Shown in pieces: positions 52,424 to 60,032 of a stretch of 64,000 nucleotides of DNA. The notes below the pieces were generated by a model that ran no database searches, was not told the DNA's origin, and saw only the letters and a list, made by a program, of their open reading frames with translations. The DNA lies in contig JBIQHD010000020.1 of NCBI GenBank assembly GCA_044508835.1, forward strand, positions 1 through 64,000, given 5' to 3'. How positions within the stretch are numbered: position 1 is the first letter of the stretch; each line of letters starts with the position of its first letter. This stretch comes from JAKFDI01 sp044508835. Its GTDB lineage: Bacteria > Pseudomonadota > Gammaproteobacteria > Burkholderiales > Burkholderiaceae_C. Made by a program: the position numbers and the translations under genes.

Positions 52424-52816
52424 ATGACAAGCATGACCGAGCCACGCACCACGGCCTTCGTCGAACAGATGGTGAACATTCCCTGGCAGGAATTCCCCGG
52501 CCACTTCGGCGGCGCGCTGTCCAAGGCGCTGGTGGGCGAGCAGCAGACCGGCTCGCCGCGCATGGACTTCCGCATCTCGCACTACGCGCCCTGCGCCTAC
52601 GTGGCCGAGCACGTGCACAAGGTGCAGGAGCAGATCTACTACGTGCTCGACGGCGAGGGCGTGCTCACGCTGGACGACGAGCGCCGCGTGATGCGCCGGC
52701 ACGACTACGTGTGGGTGCCGCCCGGCGTGCGCCACAGCTTCACCAACAACGGCCTCGCGGGCCTGGTGTTCCTCGTCATCACGACGCCGGCCAGCGACGC
52801 GGAGGACGCACTGTGA
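52424..52816 (+). CDS. Cupin-domain protein
   Basis: The 130-residue single cupin has motif 1 as YVAEHVHKVQEQIYYVLDGEG (two His and one Glu as metal ligands) and motif 2 as DYVWVPPGVRHSFTNNG (third His). A mononuclear metal site is therefore intact. Small cupins of this type act as isomerases, decarboxylases or dioxygenases, or as sensors; which one cannot be told. AAAGG lies upstream of the ATG at 52424. It is first in the second LysR-associated transcript, and its stop overlaps the aldehyde dehydrogenase GTG start. Confidence 0.85.
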   Translation: MTSMTEPRTTAFVEQMVNIPWQEFPGHFGGALSKALVGEQQTGSPRMDFRISHYAPCAYVAEHVHKVQEQIYYVLDGEGVLTLDDERRVMRRHDYVWVPPGVRHSFTNNGLAGLVFLVITTPASDAEDAL

Positions 52817-54264
52817 CGACCGCCGAGGCCGACATCGCGAGCACCCTGCAGGACCGCCTGCTGATCGACGGCCAATGGGTCGCCGGCAGCGGTGCGCGCG
52901 TGGACGTGCTGGACAAGTTCAGCCTGCAGCCCTTCGCCACGCTCGCCACCGCCGACCGCGCGCAGGTGCGCCAGGCCGTGGCCGCCGCCGAGGCCGCCTT
53001 CCGCCGCGGCGTGCCGCCCCCCTACGACCGCGGCACGGTGCTCGAGACCGCGGCGGCGCTGATGGAATCGCGGATCGACGCCTTCGTGCGCACCATGCAG
53101 CGCGAGGCGGGCTTCACCGCGTCGGACGCGGGCGGCGAGGTGCGCCGCTGCATGCAGACGCTCAAGCTCTCCGCCGTGGAGGCGCGCCGCCTGGCGGGCG
53201 AGGTGGTGCCGCTGTCGGGCGCGCCGCAGCAGGCCGGGCGCCTGGCCTTCACGCTGCGCGTGCCGCTGGGCGTGGTGGCGGCCATCACGCCGTTCAACTC
53301 GCCGCTGAACACCGTCACGCACAAGGTGGCGCCGGCCTTCGCCGCCGGCAACGCGGTCATCCTCAAGCCCTCCACGCACACGCCCTTCACCGCCGCGCTG
53401 CTGGCGCAGGTGCTGATCGACGCGGGCATGCCGCCCGGCTTCCTCTCGCTGCTGCACGGCAGCGCCGAGATGGCGCAGTGGCTGCTGGACGACGAGCGCG
53501 TGCGCTTCTTCGCCTTCACCGGCAGCACCGAGGTCGGCCGCGAGATCCAGCGCGCCGCGGGCCTGCGCCGCACGCAGATGGAGCTGGGCTCCATCGCCTG
53601 CACCATCGTCTGCGACGACGCCGCGCTCGACACCGCCCTGCCCAAGATCGTCAGCGCCGGCTACCGCAAGGCGGGCCAGGTGTGCACCTCGGTGCAGCTG
53701 CTGCTGGTGCACGAGGCCGTGCTGCCCGAGGTGCGCGCGCGGCTCGCGCCGATGGTGGCGGCGCTGCGCCACGGCGACCCCGCCGACCCGGCCACCGAGG
53801 TCGGCCCCGTCATCAGCGAGGCCTCGGCCCGCCGCATCGAGGAGTGGATCGACGAGGCCGTGTCGCGCGGCGCCGAGCGGCTGGCCGGCGGGCCGCGCCA
53901 GGGCGCGGTGGTGCCGCCCACGCTGCTGGCGTCGATCGACGACGGCATGCGCATCGGCTGCCAGGAGGTGTTCGGCCCGGTGATGTGCCTGGTGCCGTTC
54001 AGGACGCTGGACGAGGCCATCGCTCGCGTCAACGCCACGCCCTTCGGCCTCGCGAGCGGCATCTTCACCAACCGGCTCGACGCCGCCTTCGCCGCCGCGC
54101 AGCGGCTGGAGGTGGGCGGCGTGCACATCAACGAGACCTCCAGCTCGCGCGTGGACCTCATGCCCTACGGCGGCTCCAAGGACAGCGGCTTCGGCCGCGA
54201 GGGGCCGCGCTACGCGGTGCACGAGATGACCGAAGAGCGCATCGTCACCATCACCACTTCATAA
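52813..54264 (+). CDS. Aldehyde dehydrogenase (NAD(P)-dependent)
   Basis: This 483-residue ALDH-superfamily enzyme has the Rossmann entry VVAAITPFNSPLN, the cofactor loop FFAFTGSTEVGREI, catalytic Glu in QMELGSIACTIV, nucleophile Cys in YRKAGQVCTSVQLL, and the C-terminal GGSKDSGFGREGPRYAVHEM. It resembles the lactaldehyde/glyceraldehyde or succinate-semialdehyde group and also sulfoacetaldehyde-type enzymes. The GTG start at 52813 overlaps the cupin stop (GTGA). It lies 13 bases before the TPP-enzyme gene, so the TPP enzyme may generate the aldehyde that it oxidises. Confidence 0.92.
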   Translation: MTTAEADIASTLQDRLLIDGQWVAGSGARVDVLDKFSLQPFATLATADRAQVRQAVAAAEAAFRRGVPPPYDRGTVLETAAALMESRIDAFVRTMQREAGFTASDAGGEVRRCMQTLKLSAVEARRLAGEVVPLSGAPQQAGRLAFTLRVPLGVVAAITPFNSPLNTVTHKVAPAFAAGNAVILKPSTHTPFTAALLAQVLIDAGMPPGFLSLLHGSAEMAQWLLDDERVRFFAFTGSTEVGREIQRAAGLRRTQMELGSIACTIVCDDAALDTALPKIVSAGYRKAGQVCTSVQLLLVHEAVLPEVRARLAPMVAALRHGDPADPATEVGPVISEASARRIEEWIDEAVSRGAERLAGGPRQGAVVPPTLLASIDDGMRIGCQEVFGPVMCLVPFRTLDEAIARVNATPFGLASGIFTNRLDAAFAAAQRLEVGGVHINETSSSRVDLMPYGGSKDSGFGREGPRYAVHEMTEERIVTITTS

Positions 54265-54277
54265 AAGAACATCAGCC

Positions 54278-56062
54278 ATGGCACGAATGAAAGGCGGCGA
54301 GCTCATCGCCGAATACCTGGTGCAGGAGAAGGTGCCGTACGTCTTCGGCATCTGCGGCCACGGCAACGTGGGCATCCTCGACGCGCTGCACGAGGTGCGC
54401 GACAAGGTGCAGCTCGTCTCGCCGCGCCACGAGCAGTGCGCCGGCCACATGGCCGACGCCTATTTCCGCGTCAAGCACCGGCCGGTGGCGACGCTCACCT
54501 CCACCGGGCCGGGCTCGGCCAACCTGGTGATGTCGCTGGCCACCGCGCTGTCGGACTCGTCGGCCTTCCTCGCCATCACCGCCAACGTGCCCACCTCGCA
54601 GGCCAACCGCGCGCCCTTCCAGGAGCTCTACAAGCACAACCAGGCCGACTTCGCGCAGGTGCTGCGCCCAGTAGTCAAACGCAGCTTCCAGCCGTCGCGG
54701 GTGGACATGCTCCCGCTGGCGCTGCGCCAGTCCTTCGACACCATGGTCACGGGCCGCCCGGGCCCGGTGAACCTCGACATCCCCTACAACGTCTTCCAGG
54801 AGGAGGACGAGGTGGCGCTGCCGCCCGCGTCGCACACGTTCGGCGCGCACCGCCCCGGCGCGAGCGCGCAGGACGTGGCCGCCGCCTGCGAGCTGCTGGC
54901 GCAGGCGAAGAAGCCCGTGCTCTTCATCGGCCACGGCGCCACGCTGTCGGAGGCCGGCCCGGAGATCACCGCGCTGTCGCAGCGCCTGGGCATCCCGGTC
55001 ATCACCTCGCCCAACGGCATGGGCTGCGTGCCGGCGGACGACGCGCTCGCACTCGGCTTCATCGGCCGCAACGGCGCCTACCCGGCCAACCAGGCGGGGC
55101 GGCACGCCGACCTCGTGCTGACCATCGGCACGCGCTTCGACGACCGCTCGTCGTCGACCTGGCATCCCGGCTACTCCTGGAACTTCCCCGCCTGCAAGCT
55201 GCTGCACGTCGACATCGACCCGCAGGAGCTGGGCCGCAACTACCCGCCGACGCTGGGCGTCATCGCCGACGCCAAGACCTTCGCGGCGCAGCTGCTCGCC
55301 GCCGTCGCCCAACGCGATCTCGACGCCTCGCGCTACGCCGCCTGGCGCGCCGACGTGGCCGGCTGGCAGGCCGAGTGGGAGGCCTTCGTGCGGCCGCACT
55401 TCAGCGACGTGACCTCGCCGCTGCGGCCCGAGTACGTGGTCGACGCCGTGCAGTCGGTGCTGCCCGACGACGCCATCCTCTCGCTCGACTCCGGCGTGCA
55501 CCACAACTGGTTCATGCAGTTCTGGAAGCCGCGCCGGCCGCAGAGCATGCTCAACAGCTGGGGCTATTCGTCGATGGGCTTCGGCGTGTGCGGCATCCTG
55601 GGCGCGCAGCTCGCCGCGCCCGACCGGCCGTGCATCGCCGTGGTGGGCGACGGCGGCTTCACGATGACGCCGTACGTGGTCTGCACCGCCGTCGAATACA
55701 ACCTGCCGTGCATCTGGGTGGTGTGGAACAACTTCGCCTGGGGCGCCATCCGCGACCTGCAGTACGGCCTGTTCGACGGCCGCGAGCACGGCACGGCGTT
55801 CTACAAGGGCCAGGGCAGCGGCCAGCCCTACAACCCCGACTTCGCCGCCTGGGCACGCGCCGCCGGCGCCGACGGCGTGACGGTGACGAAGAGCGAGGAC
55901 CTGCGCGGCGCGCTGGAAACCGCCATCCGCAACCGCCGGCCCTGCGTCATCGACGTGCACGTGGACGCCAACGTGCGCCCGCCGTCCACCGGGACGTGGC
56001 AATTGCCGCCGATTCCGTTCAAGGAGCCGGTGTTCGGCAAGCCGTTCATCCGCAAGGCCTGA
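54278..56062 (+). CDS. Thiamine-diphosphate-dependent enzyme, acetolactate synthase/benzoylformate decarboxylase-like
   Basis: The 594-residue enzyme has the N-terminal Pyr domain with the catalytic Glu in VSPRHEQCAGHMADAYFR, a central FAD/ADP-fold domain (PVLFIGHGATLSEAG, LVLTIGTRFDDRSSSTWHPG), and the C-terminal TPP domain with AVVGDGGFTMTPYVVCTAVE. It is not IlvB: the valine-responsive and quinone-type motifs are absent, and its neighbours are degradative. Decarboxylation or acyl transfer on a 2-keto or keto-sulfonate substrate, passing an aldehyde to the neighbouring ALDH, is the best inference. It shares only family-level similarity with the enzyme at 29684. Confidence 0.88.
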   Translation: MARMKGGELIAEYLVQEKVPYVFGICGHGNVGILDALHEVRDKVQLVSPRHEQCAGHMADAYFRVKHRPVATLTSTGPGSANLVMSLATALSDSSAFLAITANVPTSQANRAPFQELYKHNQADFAQVLRPVVKRSFQPSRVDMLPLALRQSFDTMVTGRPGPVNLDIPYNVFQEEDEVALPPASHTFGAHRPGASAQDVAAACELLAQAKKPVLFIGHGATLSEAGPEITALSQRLGIPVITSPNGMGCVPADDALALGFIGRNGAYPANQAGRHADLVLTIGTRFDDRSSSTWHPGYSWNFPACKLLHVDIDPQELGRNYPPTLGVIADAKTFAAQLLAAVAQRDLDASRYAAWRADVAGWQAEWEAFVRPHFSDVTSPLRPEYVVDAVQSVLPDDAILSLDSGVHHNWFMQFWKPRRPQSMLNSWGYSSMGFGVCGILGAQLAAPDRPCIAVVGDGGFTMTPYVVCTAVEYNLPCIWVVWNNFAWGAIRDLQYGLFDGREHGTAFYKGQGSGQPYNPDFAAWARAAGADGVTVTKSEDLRGALETAIRNRRPCVIDVHVDANVRPPSTGTWQLPPIPFKEPVFGKPFIRKA

Positions 56063-56082
56063 GCATCTGCGACACACCGCCC

Positions 56083-56421
56083 CGTTCGCCCTGAGGTATC
56101 GAAGGGTGAACGCGCAAGGCTCCCTTCGATACCTCAGGACAGTCGGAATACCTGCCTCAGCCCGATCCTTCGATACCTCAGGACGAACGGATTCAGGCTT
56201 CGATACCTCNNNNNNNNNNNNNNNNNNNNNNNNNNNNNNNNNNNNNNNNNNNNNNNNNNNNNNNNNNNNNNNNNNNNNNNNNNNNNNNNNNNNNNNNNNN
56301 NNNNNNNNNCCGATCCTTCGATACCTCAGGACGAACGGATTCAGGCTTCGATACCTCAGCCCGATCCTTCGATACCTCAGGACGAACGGATTCAGGCTTC
56401 GATACCTCAGCCCGAACGGGT
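56083..56421. repeat. Tandem 51-bp palindromic repeats containing an assembly gap
   Basis: The spacer between the TPP enzyme and the SDR holds CTGAGGTATCGAAG-type repeats in both orientations. From about 56168 they become a tandem array with a 51-bp period (each unit carries TTCGATACCTCAG twice, joined by GACGAACGGATTCAGG). At least two units lie right of the gap and one left of it. Because 51 is divisible by three, the array stays open in one frame without being a gene. It contains no other feature. Confidence 0.85.
56210..56309. other. Assembly gap of 100 N
   Basis: Exactly 100 undetermined bases sit inside the tandem repeat. This is the usual placeholder for a gap of unknown length. The true repeat number is therefore unknown, and the distance from the TPP-enzyme gene to the SDR gene may be larger than shown. 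Confidence 0.98.
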
Positions 56422-56441
56422 TCCTTCATTCGAGACCAGCC

Positions 56442-57164
56442 ATGACCCAACCCCTCGCCCTCGTCTTCGGCGGCTCCCGCGGCATCGGTGCCGCCTGCGT
56501 GCAGGCGCTCGCCGACAGCGGCTTCGACGTCGCCTTCACCTACGTCAGCGCCGCACCGTCGCCAGTCCAGTCGAAAAGCGGTGCCCGCATCCAGGCCTAC
56601 GCCGCCGACATCTGCCAGCCGGCCGACGTGGCGCGCGTCTTCGACGACGCCGCGCGCGACTTCGGCGGCGCGCCGCATTGCGTCGTCGCCAATGCCGGCA
56701 TCAACGTGCCGCCGGCGCCGCTCGCGCAGTTCAAGGCCGACGACTTCCGCCGGCTGGTGGAAGTCAACATCGTCGGCGCCTTCAACATCCTGCAGGCGGC
56801 CGCGCAGCGCGTGGCCGACGGCGGCAGCATCGTGGCGCTCACCACTTCCATGGTGCGCGTGGCGGTGCCCGGCGGCGGCCCCTACACCGCCAGCAAGGCG
56901 GCGGTGGAATCGCTCGCGCGCTCGATGGCCAGGGAACTCGCCCCGCGCGGCGTACGCGTCAACTGCGTGGCGCCGGGGCCGGTGGACACCGACCTCTTCC
57001 GCGCCGGCAAGACCGACGAGGCCAAGGCGCGCTCGGCCGCGATGAGCCCGTTCAACCGCATCGGCACGCCGGCCGAAGTGGCCGAGGTGGTGGCCTTCCT
57101 CGCGTCGCCGAAGGCGTCGTGGGTCCATGGGCAAGTGGTGCAGCCGAACGGTGGGATGGTGTGA
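56442..57164 (+). CDS. Short-chain dehydrogenase/reductase (FabG-like)
   Basis: The 240-residue classical SDR begins MTQPLALVFGGSRGIGAACV with a GSRGIG cofactor loop, followed by VVANAGIN, catalytic Ser in ALTTSMVRVA, and YTASK. VRVNCVAPGPVDTDLF and QVVQPNGGMV complete the fold. It is first after the repeat array, and its stop overlaps the GTG start of the binding-protein-like gene (GTGA). Whether it is on the cupin-ALDH transcript depends on readthrough of the repeats. It probably oxidises a hydroxyl of the pathway substrate. Confidence 0.92.
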   Translation: MTQPLALVFGGSRGIGAACVQALADSGFDVAFTYVSAAPSPVQSKSGARIQAYAADICQPADVARVFDDAARDFGGAPHCVVANAGINVPPAPLAQFKADDFRRLVEVNIVGAFNILQAAAQRVADGGSIVALTTSMVRVAVPGGGPYTASKAAVESLARSMARELAPRGVRVNCVAPGPVDTDLFRAGKTDEAKARSAAMSPFNRIGTPAEVAEVVAFLASPKASWVHGQVVQPNGGMV

Positions 57165-58045
57165 AGCTGGCCGTCTTCACGAAGAACCGGACTAACCCGG
57201 CGTACGAAGCCGCACGCCTGGGCGCCGACCGCGCGGCGCAGTGGCTCGGCGCCGAGACGCGGCACTTCGTGCCCGAAACCGGCGACGACCCCGAACAGCA
57301 GAGCGCGCTGGTCGACGAAGCGCTCGCCCTCGCGCCCGACGCCTTCGTGTTCACGCCGGTGCACGTCACGCGGGTGAACGCCGCGCTGGAGCGCATCGCC
57401 GCGGCGCGCATCCCGCTGTTCGGCTTCGTCAACGCGATCCCCGCCGGCCCCTGCGTGAGCTACGTCGGCTCCGACGACGAGCGCCTGGCCTTCGAGGCGG
57501 CGAAGTACCTGTTCCGCCACCTCGGCGGCCGCGGCCGGGTGCTGGTGGTGAGCGGCCCGGAGGCTTCGGTGACCAGCCTCGCGCGCCTGCGCGGCTATGC
57601 GAAGGCCGCCGAGACGCACCCGGGCATCACGCTGCTCGGCCCTGCCGCCGGCGACTACCTGCGCGAGACGGCGCGCGAGGCGACGGCGCGGTGGCTCGCC
57701 GCGCACGACGCGCCCGACGGCTGCCTCGTGGCCAACGACATCATGGCCGTGGGCGTGGTCGACGCGCTGCGCGCGGCCGGCCTGCGCGCGCCGGTGGTGG
57801 GCGTGAACGCGATCCCCGAGGCGCTGGCCGCCATCCGCGCCGGCGACATGCTCGCCACCGCCGACTTCAACGCCATGCGCATGGCCTTCCTCGCCACGGA
57901 ATGCGCCGTGCGCCACCTGCGCGGCGAGGCGGTGCCGGCGCGCATCGAGCTGCCGGTGCAGATCGTCGACTGCCACAACGCCCACCTCTGGGACCTGCCG
58001 TTCGCGCAGCGGCCCGTTCTCACGCTGGAGGAACTGAACCGATGA
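57161..58045 (+). CDS. Periplasmic-binding-protein-like domain protein without signal peptide
   Basis: The 294-residue protein has the type I (ribose-binding/LacI-like) fold: VKLAVFTKNRTNPAYEAARL at the N terminus, PDAFVFTPVHVTRVNAALER, IPLFGFVNAIPAGPCVSYVG, YLFRHLGGRGRVLVVSG and VNAIPEALAAIRAGDMLATA. The frame starts directly with the first beta strand, so it has neither an export signal nor a helix-turn-helix. It would be cytoplasmic, perhaps a ligand-binding partner or enzyme derived from a sugar-binding protein. The GTG start overlaps the SDR stop and the end overlaps the Bug gene, so it is firmly embedded in the operon. Confidence 0.8.
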   Translation: MKLAVFTKNRTNPAYEAARLGADRAAQWLGAETRHFVPETGDDPEQQSALVDEALALAPDAFVFTPVHVTRVNAALERIAAARIPLFGFVNAIPAGPCVSYVGSDDERLAFEAAKYLFRHLGGRGRVLVVSGPEASVTSLARLRGYAKAAETHPGITLLGPAAGDYLRETAREATARWLAAHDAPDGCLVANDIMAVGVVDALRAAGLRAPVVGVNAIPEALAAIRAGDMLATADFNAMRMAFLATECAVRHLRGEAVPARIELPVQIVDCHNAHLWDLPFAQRPVLTLEELNR

Positions 58046-59022
58046 CATCGCCCGTCCGCCGCCTTCGCCGCCTGCTCGGCGCCCTGTGCCTCGCCGCGCT
58101 GTGCGCCGGCGCGCCGGCGCAGCCGGCCTGGCCCGACCGCCCGATCCGCCTGATGGTGCCCTTCCCGCCCGCGGGCGTGACCGACATCCTCGGGCGCATC
58201 CTCGCCGAGCGCCTGGGCGCGCTGTACGGCCAGACCGTGGTGGTGGAGAACCGCGGCGGCGCCAGCGGCCACATCGGCGCGCAGCAGGTGGCCAAGGCGC
58301 CGGCCGACGGCTACACGCTGATGGTGGGCACCATCGGCATCCACGCCGCGCACGCGAGCTACCGCAAGCTGAACTACGACCCGGCGGCCGAGCTGCAGCC
58401 GGTGATGATCCTCGGCGAGGCGGCCAACCTCGTGCTGGTGCCGGCGGCCTCGAAGTACCGGACCTTCGCCGAGTTCCTGGCCGACGCGAAGGCGCGGCCG
58501 GGGCAGATCACCTACGCCTCGGCGGGGCCCGGTTCCTCGGTGCACATGGTCACCGCGCTGTTCGAGCTGGCCGGCGGCGTGAAGATGACCCACGTGCCCT
58601 ACAAGGGCAGCGGGCCGGCGCTGATCGACCTGATCGGCGGGCAGGTCGACGTGATGTTCGACAACTTCTCGTCCAGCATCGCCCACGTGAAGAGCGGCAA
58701 GCTGCGCGTGCTGGCCGTGACCAGCGGCCGGCGCGACCCGCGCCTGCCCGAGGTGCCCGCCATCGCCGAAGCGGGCGTGCCCGGCTACGCCGGCACCTCG
58801 TGGTGGACGCTGGCCGCGCCGCGCGACGTGCCGGCCGAGCTGATCCGCAGGATCAACCGCGACGCGCTGCAGGTGCTCGCCGCGCCCGAGGCCGTGGCGC
58901 AGTTGGACAAGCTCGGCATCACCATCACCCCCAACACCCCGGCCGAGGCCGCGGCCTACTTCCAGTCGGAGACGGCGAAGTGGAACCGCGTGATCGAGGC
59001 GGCCAAGGTCCACCTGGACTGA
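58042..59022 (+). CDS. Bug/TctC-family tripartite-tricarboxylate substrate-binding protein, copy 1
   Basis: The 326-residue periplasmic binding protein has a signal peptide (RRLLGALCLAALCAGAPAQ), then WPDRPIRLMVPFPPAGVTDI, the Bug hallmark. It continues with VVVENRGGASGHIGAQQVAK, ADGYTLMVGTIGIHA and GQITYASAGPGSSVHMVTAL. Members bind carboxylates and small organic acids. No TctA/TctB membrane partner is in the window. The start overlaps the preceding stop (ATGA). Confidence 0.92.
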   Translation: MTSPVRRLRRLLGALCLAALCAGAPAQPAWPDRPIRLMVPFPPAGVTDILGRILAERLGALYGQTVVVENRGGASGHIGAQQVAKAPADGYTLMVGTIGIHAAHASYRKLNYDPAAELQPVMILGEAANLVLVPAASKYRTFAEFLADAKARPGQITYASAGPGSSVHMVTALFELAGGVKMTHVPYKGSGPALIDLIGGQVDVMFDNFSSSIAHVKSGKLRVLAVTSGRRDPRLPEVPAIAEAGVPGYAGTSWWTLAAPRDVPAELIRRINRDALQVLAAPEAVAQLDKLGITITPNTPAEAAAYFQSETAKWNRVIEAAKVHLD

Positions 59023-59063
59023 CGCCCGGACCGACGCTTCACGAGAACGGAAAGAGACAAGAC

Positions 59064-60032
59064 ATGCTGCGCACGCTCGCCCGCTTCCTGCTGCCCTTCG
59101 GACTGGCTGCCGCCTCGGCCGTGGCCCCGGCCGCCGGCTACCCCGACCGCCCGCTCAAGCTCGTCGTGCCCTATGCCGCCGGCGGCCCGGCCGACGTGCT
59201 GGCGCGCATCGTGGCCGAGAAGCTCGCACCGGCCGTCGGCCAGCAGGTGCTGGTGGAGAACCGCCCCGGCGCCGGCGGCCACATCGGCGGCGAGTTCGTG
59301 CGCAACCAGCCGGCCGACGGCTACACGCTGATGCTCGGCACCATCGCCCACCACGGCGCGGCGCAGCTCTACCAGAACCTGCGCTACGACCCGACGAACG
59401 ACCTGCAGTCGGTCATCCTCGTCGGCGAGAGCCCGAGCGTGCTGCTGGTGAACGACGCCCTGCCCGTGCGCAGCGTGCAGGAGCTGCTGGCCCACGCCCG
59501 CGCCAACCCGGGCAAGCTGACCTACGGCTCGGCGGGCAACGGCTCGGCCATGCACATGGCGGCCGAGCTGTTCAAGCACATGACGAAGGTCGACTACGTG
59601 CACGTGCCCTACCGCGGCGGCGCGCCGGCGATGACCGACCTGCTCGGCGGCCAGGTGAACCTGCTGTTCGAGAGCCTGGCCACCGCGCAGCCGCACCTGA
59701 AGGGCGGCAAGGTGCGCGCGCTCGCCGTGACCAGCCCGCAGCGCAACCCGGCCCTGCCCGACGTGCCCACCGTCGCCGAATCCGGCGTGCCGGGCTACGC
59801 CTCGGTGCCCTGGTACACCATCTCGGTCGCCCGGGGCGTGCCGCCGGAGGTGGTGGGCAGGCTCAACGCCGAGATCAACGCCGTGCTCAAGTCGCCCGAG
59901 CTCGCGCCGCGCTGGGCGGCGCTGGGCGTGCAGGTGCTGGGCGGCACGCCCGAGCAGGCGGCGGCGCGCAACAAGGCGGAGAACGCGCGCTGGAGCGAAG
60001 TCATCCGCGCGGCAAACCTTCAAGTCAAGTGA
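59064..60032 (+). CDS. Bug/TctC-family tripartite-tricarboxylate substrate-binding protein, copy 2
   Basis: The 322-residue second Bug protein has a signal peptide (LARFLLPFGLAAASAVAPAA), YPDRPLKLVVPYAAGGPADV, VLVENRPGAGGHIGGEFVRN, ADGYTLMLGTIAHHG and KLTYGSAGNGSAMHMAAELF. It is related to copy 1 but not a recent duplicate. It lies 41 bases downstream of copy 1, and its stop overlaps the GTG start of the flavoprotein gene. Two Bug proteins in one catabolic operon suggest related ligands or stages. Confidence 0.92.
   Translation: MLRTLARFLLPFGLAAASAVAPAAGYPDRPLKLVVPYAAGGPADVLARIVAEKLAPAVGQQVLVENRPGAGGHIGGEFVRNQPADGYTLMLGTIAHHGAAQLYQNLRYDPTNDLQSVILVGESPSVLLVNDALPVRSVQELLAHARANPGKLTYGSAGNGSAMHMAAELFKHMTKVDYVHVPYRGGAPAMTDLLGGQVNLLFESLATAQPHLKGGKVRALAVTSPQRNPALPDVPTVAESGVPGYASVPWYTISVARGVPPEVVGRLNAEINAVLKSPELAPRWAALGVQVLGGTPEQAAARNKAENARWSEVIRAANLQVK

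Noticed and set aside
56310..56421. Regular repeats considered as a CRISPR array.
   Set aside because: The units are contiguous 51-bp tandem copies with no unique spacers and no cas genes. The same core occurs dispersed elsewhere as palindromes.
56106..57164. Open frame of 352 codons crossing the repeat array and the N gap into the SDR.
   Set aside because: The repeat unit is a multiple of three, so it stays open by chance. It translates to a repetitive peptide and includes undetermined bases. The SDR fold begins at 56442.
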